Position numbers and translations under genes: made by a program. Shown here piece by piece: positions 10,914 through 22,300 of a stretch of DNA of 64,000 nt. Location: positions 79,661,548-79,725,547 of the forward strand of contig CM056726.1 of assembly GCA_029844215.1 (NCBI GenBank). The letters are read 5' to 3'. Numbering within the stretch: position 1 is the first letter of the stretch; the number at the start of each line of letters is the position of its first letter. This stretch comes from Przewalskia tangutica (taxonomy: Eukaryota > Streptophyta > Magnoliopsida > Solanales > Solanaceae). The notes beneath the pieces are model-generated. The model had not been told where the DNA came from, ran no database searches, and was given only the letters and a program-made list of their open reading frames with translations.

Positions 10914-13900
10914 TGTCACGACTGTTCGCCCGTGGATCGTGCCTTACCCGGCACCCCAAAGAGTCATACATCGAGTAATCGTGGAATATAAAATAACCAA
11001 GATATGAAACAAGATAAATTGAGACACGATATTCGAAGAAAGTTGCCTTTCGATATATATATATACAACAACTCTTTCAACATGAACAGCTTTAATCCTT
11101 TTACAAACCCCGCCACAACAAGATTACTGCACTTACGAATGGTATGACAACAACGATGGGACAGAGCCCCGTCATACCCCTGAATGTAAGCACCTACAAC
11201 AACAGGGGACTATACCAAGATAAGCCTCCGTAGGAACGGAGCTTCCCAAACGCTGAACTGTGACCCTAGGAGCGAGGATCAACGATCGCGTACCTTTACC
11301 GCAGATGAACGCACTTCGGGCGAGGTCGCATAACAGTACCAAGTATGTGAAACATGAAGATATCAAATGAAATCATAGTAGTCTATAGAAAGCGGAGACA
11401 TGTATGATAATCAAACTACATTCACAATAAATAAGCGAATATGTCTAGTCGTGACTCACGCCTCAAAGTCATCACTCCAATATAACAATGGGTCTCACGC
11501 CCACAACATCAATCATGCCCGTGGAATACCTTCCTCACTGCCGGCAGTCAATGATAGAAAAGCACCAAGGAATACACATGAACAGCAGGTCCCACCTGTG
11601 TCCAAATAAAACAGTACAGGGTAAGTACGAAGGCATAGCCGACTACTAACACCTACGACTAACAAGGTCATAAATCAGATCATGATATCTGTCTGCATCA
11701 TTACATGATCAAAGCCGGTCGCCGCTCGCAATATCAAATGTGCGCGTCTAGCCCTCGAACTCCCGCACTCCGCGATAGGCCAATCTCATAGGCCCGCATG
11801 AGGTATAACCCCGCATCGAGGGTAGCTACTCCCGCATCGCCCCGACTCGCGATCGCACGCCACATGCATCGCATGACCATAAAGGCCGCACACTAACTCG
11901 AACTCTCAGAGCTCGCATAGCCCCGGACCCGCATGAGGTATTCTCGAATCATGGTCCTGCATCGCTCGAGTCTACCCCAGACGGAGGCGCCTTAACCCCT
12001 AAACACGCGAGTGGTATAATACCAACATAACTACCGATAGTCAAACAACTTTAAGCGCAATGAGGAAAACCCTTTACACTAACATCACAAGATACTAACA
12101 CACGTAGCGTCCTAGCACATTTACTTATCAATCAACAAGAAAGTATTACAAGGCTATCACAAACCAACACAATCAAGTTATACACACAAGGTACTTTCTA
12201 CTATATGTCAACATGTTCGGTTTCTATCCCCAAAGTACTTCATACATTAACTTTTTAAAAGATACGTTACTTTCACAAAAGTCACACAATACCCGTAGTA
12301 TATGAAAATCGAGTGATTATCTTTCAAGTAAATCAAAACACTTATCTTTGTAAAATCAAGTAACAACATTATTATCCAAACGCCCAAGTTTGCCTAATTT
12401 CAAATGTTCCGCTTTCTTATTTTTAAAAAGGTTTCAGAGTTCATAGTCTCATACTTTTAAGATTATAATTCTCCTTTAAACAACTGAGAAAGATAAGCCT
12501 TATATGTGAGTAGGATATTCTTGTTTATAACAATCTTATTACAAAGACCATGATCTAGAAATATCATTTTGTCTCATCTTAGCTTCTATGCAGATGGAAG
12601 TTTCTCGGTTTTAATAATGCTTAATTATTCAAAACATTTCCTTTTATCGACGCCGCAGTTGGTTTGTCGATACACATTCCGATTCAAATCAAGAAACATT
12701 CTTAAGCCGTTATACCTAACTTCCCATAAAGCTAGTATAACTCTTAAGTTTTCAAAAACCCAAGTATTACGCTTCTTTCAAAATGATTCAAAAATCTTTT
12801 GAAATACTTCAAGTTCTTTATTATCACATAACAAGCCAGTTATAGTTCAAATCAGTTACCTTTTAAAAACCACAAGTATTTTCTTCCTACATAAAGCTGT
12901 TATAACCAACTTCCCATAAAGCCGTTATATCACTTTATGTTTTAAACCAATCAAATACATTTAGCACATGTACATCTACCATACTACATAGTTCACACAT
13001 ATCATGCTAGAAGAGATAGGAAGAGGTTCACATACCTCGCGACGAGTATCGACTAATAGCAAAACGCTTCAAGCACTTCCAAACGTCGGCTACTCCTTAA
13101 GCCAAGTAGATCGCGCCACACGTAGTACTTCAACCTATAAGGCCACAAGGCGCTTATTAACATTTAGATCTCTTCGTAGAACATTCTACAGAAAATTCGC
13201 AAGACTCTCCTCTTCCCGCAATAAACAGAAATCTCCTCATTTATCGAGGCCGCTACTACCAAGCCAACCAGTGGGGTTTGCACGTCTAACCGGACGTGTA
13301 CGATTCTACAACACAGCAAATCTACACAAGTCTCATCAGAATACACCCTATGTAATTACAGCTCAAGACTTTTCTTCGGTGCCGCTTTATTATTCAGCTT
13401 AAGTCAAAAGACATCACGATAACTACGCTCAAGACTATATATAGTATACTTCAACTATATAGTCTAACAATCATGTAATTTCCAATTACAATAGAGGGAC
13501 AAGATATTACCTCGATAAGCCCATAATTATCCAAGTATAAAGTCGATCCTGGCAACGCAACGTTTAGCTACTCCGCAAGGCCCCGACCGCCTCCAACAAC
13601 CCTTAGAAGTTCTAACCAACTTCTACTTATTACTCCAACTAACTATGGAGATTTTCCTGTGGTTTCGGTTTGAGACAAAAAGACAAAAGGTAGTATTTCC
13701 TGCTCTACGTATGAGGTAACTTTTGGAATACAACAAGGTAAAGGCTAAGGTATTTTGGGCATTATAACAATACTTTTGAGAGTATTTCTACCAAGAGTGG
13801 GGTATTATACGAAAACAACTAGGCTAGGGGTACCACGGCTAGCACCCTGAGGAGGGGAGGGCTCTCGCCAAGGGGAGGGGAGGCTCTGGCCGAACTCAAC

Positions 13901-14412
13901 ACAAAGGGGAGGAGGAGGATTTTAACACTTAGAAATATTTAGGAATGGATGAACAAGTCTTCCAAGGGGGGGTATTTATAGCAAAACCCAAGGCCAACCA
14001 ATGGCCAAGATCAAGCCATGTGCAAGGCAAGTGTAAGGCCTAGATCAAGCCAAGTGCACCCTAACCCTACTCCACCAAACATGGCACAAAACAAGCCACA
14101 AAACAAGGCCCAAAATAAGGGACCAATCGGCCAAGGCCAACCAACCCTTGACCGCCCCTCTAAACCGTCCAATGAGGGTGACAAGTGTCACCCTCCCGTT
14201 GGCCCAAAAATGTTTCGTCTCTCGGAAAAATCCGCAAAAAATATAAATGACATAGCCGGAATTTTCCCTACGAAAGCTGTGGAAACGTTTCGTCGAAAAA
14301 CGACTCTAATCGGGTGTTGTGCACAAAGTGAAAATCGGCCAAGCCTACTTAAGCTTCTAAATCTTTCTACGTACGTCCTTACGTACATACACTGGAAATA
14401 CGGGGTATAACA
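10914..14412 (-). repeat. Element B LTR (5' LTR of a minus-strand element)
   Basis: 3499-bp LTR read on the plus strand from TGTCACGAC to TATAACA. It carries the type 2 repeat cassette (about 11720-12000, with recurring CGCATGAGGTAT), the conserved island (about 12560-12605), the reverse TATA box (13972-13981) and the palindromic site (14176-14193). Its partner LTR lies to the left of the window. It abuts a transposase coding sequence at 14413, so B disrupted that gene. Confidence 0.88.
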
Positions 14413-14414
14413 AA

Positions 14415-14609
14415 TATATAGAGGGTAAAACTAAATTTTGGGATGTTGGTGGGGATACTTTTGGATCTTTGGAGGATACAGGTGTTCTTGAGTTTGCTGA
14501 ATTATCTCTTGACGAGCCTGAGTTAGAAGAAAGACTATTGCATTCAGAAGACCCGGACAAAGAGAGAGACGATGTACCAGAGCCAAACTCATTTATGGAT
14601 ATTTGTTAG
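14415..14609 (+). pseudogene. C-terminal fragment of a DUF659/hAT-type transposase gene
   Basis: An open frame of 64 codons ending in TAG at 14607. The peptide contains KTKFWDVGGDTFGSLED, VLEFAELSLDEPELEERL and ends NSFMDIC. In plants, the WDVGGD and SLDEPELE wording is typical of the acidic tail that follows the hAT dimerisation domain in DUF659-containing transposase-like proteins. The frame runs straight out of the LTR of element B at 14412, so the rest of the gene should lie beyond the left end of B, outside the window. The gene was cut by the insertion. The family call is from memory of the motif and not from a search. Confidence 0.65.
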
Positions 14610-15545
14610 AGACAAAATCATGTTTTACATTTATTTGAATTTGGGTCTTGGGACATACTTATGTATTAGTTTATGGACTATGGTCTTATGAATTATGTAT
14701 TGAATATTTGATTGATTGTTAATTTGTTATAAATGTTTCTTTTTAATTTGGTACATATTTAATTTGGTATTTTGGTTATTTGGTTATTTGGTTATTTGGT
14801 TATTTGGTTATTTGGTATATAACCGATTTGAATTAAATTTTATAATTTATTTATGAATGTGAAGCTTTAAAAATATTAATTTTAGTATTTTATATATTAT
14901 ATTATATTATATTATATTATATATATAAAAATATTTATTTATTTATTTTTACAGCCGTGTCCCTGCCATGTCGTGTCCCATATTTTTCAAAAGTATCGTT
15001 TTCGCGTGTCCGTGTTCTATCGGACACCTCTCACATGTCCGTGCTACATAACTTTTAGCCATTACCCTACTCCTCCTAATAGTTAGTTTTATATCACACA
15101 TTTGATTTTAGGGAAAAGGGTCTAATATACCCTCTACTTTAATTTATTAATCAATTTTTTCTCCGTTAATCAAAATTGTTAAATATACCCCTCCCGTTAA
15201 TAAAGTGTTCACTTCTACCCTTAAGTGGATGGAAATTCCCAATTCAATCAAATTAACCCGTTTAATTAGAAATACACCTGCCCTAAAAATTGATCTGCCT
15301 CAACCCATCAACAAATAATCACACCCCACCCAAGATGACAAATGAAACCATGCAAGGTCTGCAGCCTTGCACCTGTTGACACACTTTGGTGGACTTGATC
15401 CCAGAGCATTACCATTCTCATTTGCTTCCTTTCTCCACTTCTTCCTACAAACAACAATTTCAATTTCTTCAATAAAACAACAAATTTGCTGTGAAAGATT
15501 TTATTTGTGTGGCTAAAGTGTACATTTCAGCACATATACAAATTA
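14610..15545. other. AT-rich flank with two simple arrays
   Basis: No coding sequence. It contains an 8-bp tandem repeat (TTTGGTTA, about 5.6 copies, 14771-14815) and an ATATT pentamer run (about 14891-14926). At 15110-15290 there is sequence with repeated CCCCTCCCGTTAA-like wording of the kind seen in dispersed Solanaceae repeats; another stretch of that style is at 41780-41940. At 15356-15376 a short inverted repeat surrounds a CTGCAG core. Confidence 0.5.
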
Positions 15546-18500
15546 TAGGTGTCTAACGGGCTGACCCGATCCGGACCGTAGAGTTCTACGGCTTTAACTG
15601 CTCGATCGTTACGGCCCGCTTCATCGGACTATCGCCAACCGTCCGGATCGTTACGTTTCCGTGTCGCCCGCATGCTCGGTCGAACTGGTCCCTACGTCCG
15701 ATTTTCATTTTCTTTTTTAATTTCTAGTATTTATTTTCTATAATATAAACTAAATTCAATTTAAATATGTAATATAATATATAATTTAGTTGTATATATT
15801 AAAATTGAAACTTTAAAGTTAACTTTTTATTTTATAGTTTATAACTTTATACTTTTTATAGTTTATAACTTTATATTATAAATTTGTAATTATACTTTTA
15901 TTAATTTATTAGATTAGTAGATATAAGTTAACAAATAAGTAATAACAGATTAACAACTAAATAGATAGTAAAATTAAAATTAATGATAAGATGTAAACTT
16001 TTGAACTTTCATAACGTTAATAAGAGTACATAATGAAGTAATAATAATTTTATTTACATATTATGCATCATTCTTGCAAGTTCTTCGTAATCTATATGTT
16101 GATTGAATTGGTTATGCTCCATAGCCTCTAAATCTGGAGTATTAATTTCAGTCCCGCCTCCGCTCCCGCCTTCCAAAATATTGCCTATTTCTTCATCTTC
16201 CGGAGAATTAACGTCTCCACATCCTTGATTTCTTCTCTCTGATCTGATCCAATCCCTGCTGCACTAACACTTCTAATGTGCTTCCACCCAACGAGTGACG
16301 CGTGTCTCCTATTTGATCTCGTGCTTGGCTAAATGCACTTTCGTAAGCCACCGCTGAGATCGACACATTAAGAACATCCCGCCATCGCAAGTACCGGAAT
16401 TGCCTTTTGTTATCCCGCCACCATTGTAAAGCGGTCAAAATTTTTCTTCGGCTTCGCTTTTGCAAATAAAATCGCATCTCATCGCAAGATTGGCTTGGTT
16501 GGTTGTGTTGTAAAAGTGCTCCATATGTCTAAAGATTCTTCTTCATCGCCATCATCATCAACTCGCAGTGTAGACACGTAACTGTAACTAGAAGGAATAT
16601 TAGTAGCAGAGTTGGTGTTATCAAGTAATGTAGCATAATATTCATATAATGTAGTTAAATTAGTATCAAGTTTACTTATGCAATCAAATGAAGATAGAGT
16701 TTCTGTTTGACCTATTTCCATATAAGTATATAAACTAAATATTAAATTATGACAATCTACTTTTTTAATAGAATGATTTAAGATCGCACTCAATACAATA
16801 AACATCGTGATAGAAAAAATATTTTTAAACTTTTCAAACATAATCAGAATCGCATCTTTATATTTCACATTTGATTTTAAACCATAAAGTAAATATGAAA
16901 TTTCAGCTATATGAGCTAAAACATTACAAACTGTTGGGTAATAAGATCCTGAAAATTCAACAGTTGTAGTGTAAAATTTACGTAAATTTTTTAAAAGTTC
17001 ACCAATTGATTTCCAATGTTCGCTTGCTAACATATACATCACGTTCTTACAATGCGCATTTGCAACATGTGTTATGGGTCTTTATACTTATAACATTCTT
17101 TAAAAATAAATAAGTATAATTCCACCGTAATAATCTCTTCCGCATGAATTTAGGTCTCAAATTAAATTGTTTACATTTTTCTTTAAATTCTATAATTCTA
17201 TTTTTCCTATTATTACCCGAATAACTCCAATGACTCTTTTGACAAGTTTTATTTCAGAAAATAAATCAAGACCACTTTTTACAATTAAATTATAAATATG
17301 ACAAGCACAACGAACATGAAATATATCGGAAGTGGTGGTCAGATTTCCGCTTTTAAAAGATCTACAACAATGATTATTAGATGCATTATCGAATGATACA
17401 CAAAGTATTTTATTATAAAGATTATATTTTGGGCATAAAAACAAATAGTTTCGCTTATATATTTTCCAAGATGACTTTGATCCTCGCCATACGCAAAAAG
17501 CAATAATACGCTTTTTCATTTTCATCAATCCAATGACAAGTAATTGTTAAATAATCATAACCGCTCAACGATGCCCAATGTCCAAGTAAAACTAATACGG
17601 CAGGAAGGTTAGCAAACAAATATTGCAAGAAAATAACATAATCATTATGAAGTCTAAAAATATCATTTAGTAGTACTACGAGGAACACCTTTAAAAAAGG
17701 ATTATATACTCTTTGAATATATGTAATTAAATATGAAGAAGAAGCGAAAGAAAAGGCAAACAACCTCCGACAATCATTTTTGCTAATTCAACGCGATCTT
17801 TTTTGGATCGCATTTAGCCAACCCCGCTTAATGGATTAAGTCGTTGTTGATCGGGTTCTAAATCGAGACAAGATCCCATCAGGCCGTATGATCGTGTTTT
17901 ATATGTCTACCTATAGTGCTCGCCCCCGCCACCACCCCGCCTTATGTTTATAAGTTCTCCCACAAATATTACATTTAACTCTATCAAGCATCTACAACTT
18001 TATCATAAAAGAGCCACACTTTACTCCTTTTTTCTTGCATCGGGTCCTGGTAGCGAGGTCTACGATCATTTACTACGACTACCACTAGCAGCACTAACAT
18101 CGATGTAGGAACACTAAGAGTGTAGGAGGTTCTGCTTCTTGTTCTTCTTCTTCTTCAAGTTCATCAATATCATCTAATTGAACGTTATCACATTCATTAT
18201 CTTCTATTCCAAATTCTTCTTGCATTTGATCATAATCTATATTTTGATTAGATGATGAAGAACCTACATATTTTTACCCTCGAACTAGATTTACGGCGCA
18301 CTTCAGACGCAAATCACCTTAGTAAAGACATTATAAAATATTTAAATAATCAACAAATAAATATGACAATTTAATAAAATAATTAGAGAATGAAACTAGT
18401 GTACCAAACTTCGGATTCGATTCAATCAAACTCGCTCAAGTCTCAAGGCTCGCTACTTTGAATTTGAAAACTAATAATTATAATATCTTTAAAATTGATA

Positions 18501-18950
18501 ATAAAGATGATTAAGAGAGTATGGGAAATTGATAATAAGAGAATTGAGAGAAATGTTGTGTGATAAAATGAAGAAAATGTAGAGAATTTATAGATTTTTT
18601 AAAGGGTAAAAATGTAATTAAAATAAATAAATAAACAAAACAAAAAAAAAAAATTAAAAACAGGGCCAACGATCGAAATGACCGCTGGCGACCCCGCTTC
18701 CAAATTTCATGCCCAATTGAAATGACCGCTTGAGATTTTTTTGTTACACGGCCCGGCCCGGACGGCTAACCCAGAATGAATGGAACCGCTCGTTATCGCC
18801 TAACTGGCCGCCTTACCGGTTTTTTCATAACCCGCGGTTGGGGCCAATCCAACCCCAACCCAGATGCCCTTACCGGTCCGGGCCGGTCCGGTTAAACTAC
18901 CGGGTCAACCGGTCCGGTTCCGGGTCAACCCGGACCGGTTGACAGGTTTA
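15546..18950 (-). mobile_element. Decayed hAT-superfamily DNA transposon
   Basis: The ends are imperfect inverted repeats: the left begins near TAGGTGTCTAACGGG and the right, read in reverse, TAAACCTGTCAACCGG. The sequence next to each end is GC-rich and full of CCGG/CCGGT words, as in many plant hAT elements. The left flank ATACAAATTA and the right flank ATACAAATA resemble an 8-bp target duplication with one change. Between the ends lies a minus-strand transposase pseudogene. The right end is about 315 bp upstream of the start codon of the acetyltransferase gene. Confidence 0.7.
16208..18290 (-). pseudogene. hAT transposase pseudogene
   Basis: Reading leftward: an acidic N-terminal stretch (DYDQMQEEFGIEDNE, about 18240-18120); a BED-type zinc finger remnant (KVWLFYDK then KCNICGRTYKHK, about 18030-17920); the RNase-H-fold core in two overlapping frames (17763-17455, GHWASLSGYDYLTITCHWID; and 17528-17190, LYNKILCVSFDNASNN and FHVRCACHIYNLIVKSGL); a DUF4413-like region (17042-16479); and the hAT dimerisation domain (16477-16208, WWRDNKRQF, VAYESAFSQ and RHSLGGSTLEVLV). 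The domain order matches an Ac/Tam3-type transposase, but frameshifts split it into at least four frames, so it is dead or poorly assembled. In a working copy the protein would cut and paste the element, so this copy cannot mobilise itself. Confidence 0.85.
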
Positions 18951-19265
18951 ATACAAATAGACAAAGGATTAAACTAGTACTATTGCACAATGTACATAGT
19001 TTCAGCACATTCTTTGAGCTGTTTATGAATACAAACTTACCATTTCAAAAGAAAAAAATCAACTAAAGAAACTAGAGTACAACTACCTTTCATTTTGTCA
19101 CCTTGTTGGATGTACCATAATAACAAGCAAAATACAAAAGAAGTCGCAACGCAATAGAAGGAAAACCAGAATTTTCATTCCTTCTACGACAGAGAAGTGT
19201 TTTGTGTTCGTCTGTGACTTTAGCTTCTTTCTCCGTTTCTTTGGAGGAAGAAAATAGAGACAGAA
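18951..19265 (+). promoter_or_regulatory. Proximal promoter and 5' untranslated region of the acetyltransferase gene
   Basis: This is the only stretch between the hAT element and the start codon. It is AT-rich, has no TE signature, and ends with a purine-rich leader just before the ATG at 19266. The older upstream sequence now lies left of the hAT element (before 15546). No TATA box stands out. The words TGTACAT and TTCAGCACAT occur close together on both sides of the hAT element (about 15521-15535 and 18991-19009). Confidence 0.5.
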
Positions 19266-19380
19266 ATGTGGATCGTGGCACTTGGAGGGACAACATCAAA
19301 TAGTCTGAATCTGGGTATCAACAAGATCCAATTTCGTTTCAACGCTTCTCCCAAATCTTTCTCTTCTCTCCCGACATCAG
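19266..19380 (+). CDS. Acetyltransferase exon 1
   Basis: Encodes residues 1-38 plus one base. The start MWIVALGGTT is the first ATG after the leader. The frame runs on past 19380, but the donor CAG/GTCCAA at 19380-19381 gives the only join that keeps the exon 2 frame. This exon is the presumed transit peptide and is the least conserved part of such proteins, so the start is a little less certain than the rest. Confidence 0.8.
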
Positions 19381-22300
19381 GTCCAATTCCTTTTTTATCA
19401 CTAATCTTACAACACTTGCTTATTTCTTATATGGTTTCAAATAATTTTGTCTTGGGGAAGGGATATTTTGTTACTTCATCTTCTCAAGGAAATTATCCTA
19501 CACTATTAGTTTCTGTTTATTTTTCTTTTACTTGAAAAAAGAAGCAATAACTTAGTACTGCTAAATTATCTAAACTAAAAGGTCAAATAATTAGGATAGA
19601 TTACTAATTATTGGCAAATTCATTAGTTAATTTTTTTTAAGAGTTGAACTTGCTTACGTGACATGTCTAGGACAAAGTTACTTGTGACTTCTAAGAATTT
19701 AACCTTTCTTTGGTAAGTTTTTGCGGATTGGATCTGCCCCAAGAGTTACAAACTGTCCAAGCTGAACTCCACAACAACATACCCAGTGTGATGGGGTCTG
19801 GGGAGGGTAGAGTGTAAGGAAGTAGAGAGATTATCTTTCGATAGTCCCTCGACTCAGAAATACAATAACAAAGCATGTCAAATAGGAAAAAAGAGTAGTA
19901 GCTACAATAAAACAGTATGCTAAGCGAAGACAACAGACAATAAATAATAACAAAAATTGAAGAACAAAAAACTACATGAGAAATACTACAACTACTAGTA
20001 AGGAAGAGTAAGTGAGACACTGCTCTACCACCTACTAATCTTCTACCCTAATCCTCCTCCACAACCTCCCATCGGGAAGGTAAAATGAGCTCACAATGAG
20101 AGGCTCGAAGACTTTTTGTATCCGTTGCTCTCTTACATTCTATCTAAAAGGGAGATTGATTCTGTATACTAAAAGAGTTTAGGGGAAAGGGACGCCTTTG
20201 TTAAAGGACTAACTATTCTAGAGAAGATCTCCCTGGCTAGCTTTTTCTTTTAATTTCACTAGCGAGCCAAATGCCTAGAGGATCATCCATCTTGTCTACC
20301 TCAATTCACCATTTTGAACCTTATACATAAGGTGTTTCTGTACCCGCTCCTATGGAAGTCCCTCTGCAACTTTGTGGACGTTCATGCTTGCCTTAGTTTT
20401 CTTCTGACATATTTGGTGAACCTTCCGGTGTTTATTATAAATTTCTAAAGACCAGCACATACACAAATGTGATGATTGATGGCTAGCATAAAGTAATCTT
20501 GGATTTTGTTTTTTGAAAGAGGACTTAGAACTTTGGATTGAAAAGAGCCAGAACTCTTTGATGTTACTGAATTTGGCAGTGCTGGAGGATGGAGCACCCT
20601 GAAGATTTGTAGGAGTTTCATAAGCTAAGAAAATTCAAGTGGGTTTATTGTTCTTTGCCAATGTTACAAGTGCCATTGGATGGATGACTATGACGCGGCT
20701 GTGATGAATTTATGAGTAGCCTGCGAACAGAAAGCATTATGGACTATCCTCGGGGAGGTCTCTAATGGTGAAGTTAGGCTACAAGAAGTGTAGAATTATT
20801 ATGACTGTATCAGAGTTGGAATAGTGTCCAAGATCAGCTATTGGGAGTATTTATAGTATGGTTACGTGAAAATATCCTTCAGTCTTGTATTTTAATGGGA
20901 AAGGATAACTTGATGAAATGTGACAAGGTTTCAGCCTGGTCCATTTCCCGCATTTGTTTATTTTAGAAATGGAAAGAATCTCTATTTAGTGCAACTCATG
21001 CTAGTTACTTAGGGTGGTGAAGTGTCTTATGTTTCTTTTTCGTGTCACGTTATTCTCAATTGGATTTGGCATGTAATTTGGTGTCGTATTACTTGTTGTT
21101 GTTCGGGCATGTGAAGATGAAATGCACAGATGCCCCACTGAAGAGGTGTGAGGTGTGAGAGGTTGACTAAGGTGGGTCTGAGGAGAGGTAGAGGTAGACA
21201 GAAGAAGTCACCTTCAACTTACCAAGGACATGACCCTAGATTGGAGCATATGGTGGTCGAGGATTAGGGTAGAAGATTAGTAGGTAGTCGAGCATTGTCT
21301 AGTTCTCGTTATCGATATTATTATTATTATTATTATTCTACTATTATCTTATTCCTCCCCAGACCCCACGTGGTGAGATTTTACTGGGTATGTTGTTGTT
21401 GTTGTTGTATTATCTTATTCCTCAATTTCTATAATCACCTATTGTTTCCTTTGCTTTAGTATCATATTACTTGCTGTAGTTACAGATCTTTTCTCCATTA
21501 TTTTCAACATGGCTTCTTCACTACTGTATTTTCTTTTCAAACTTGCTTTGAATTGATTTACTTGAGTTGAGGGTTTTTCGGAAACAACCTCTCTAGTCTC
21601 TACCTTCATAAGGTAGGGGTAAGGTCTGCATATGCATCAGCCAACCCAGGCCCCACTTGTGGGGATTACATTGGGTACATTTTGTTGTTGTTGTTGGGTT
21701 TTCCATGTAATTTAGGCTTATCATACTCATCTACATCTAATTGAGTGGTTTATTTTCTCTAACAGGTCTATGTAGGGCCAGTCAAGTTACTGAGATTTTT
21801 CCAACTATATCACCTGAGATTTATGTTAGGGAGGCAAGGGTAGAGGACTGCTGGGAAGTGACTGATACTCATTGCAGCTCCTTCTTTCCTGAATACTCTT
21901 TCCCTCTAGATTTTGTGTTGAGAATTGACAGGCTGATTGCAATGCTTTTTGGATTCTCCACCCCAAATGGATGCCATAGAACTTGTCTTGTTGCTGTTGT
22001 TGGCAGCAGAGATCAAGAGGCTTGCTTATTAGGTACTGAAGTACTCAAACTAGGAGGTATTGATGGACGATTGAGTCTAAACAAGGGTTACGTGACTGGA
22101 GTATTGACTGTGGATACTGTAGCTGATTTCCTTCCCAGAAAAGGACCCTTGCGCCAGAGAAGGTCAGTTATGTCTTGGATACTACTATTATTTTAATAAA
22201 TGGTCCTTCTATAAAAGGTTAGTTTCTGTCTAACCATTACTATGACATTCATTCAATACCCCGATGTTTTTTGGACTTGATCCACGACCTTTTCAGACTT

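Larger units (their letters stand above)
19381..21765 (+). other. Intron 1 (2385 bp)
   Basis: Begins GTCCAA and ends CTCTAACAG. It holds two LINE 3' ends and one TS SINE, listed separately. The stretch 20160-21060 has no recognisable repeat or coding sequence. Confidence 0.85.

Noticed and set aside
11400..11609. Open frames in the LTR of element B (also 13004-13402 and 14018-14410)
   Set aside because: They lie in LTR sequence and are not conserved as frames in C or E.
21741..21765. Upstream extension of exon 2 as a separate gene start
   Set aside because: The first codon is TTG, and the CTCTAACAG acceptor at 21765 with a phase-matched exon 1 explains the frame better.
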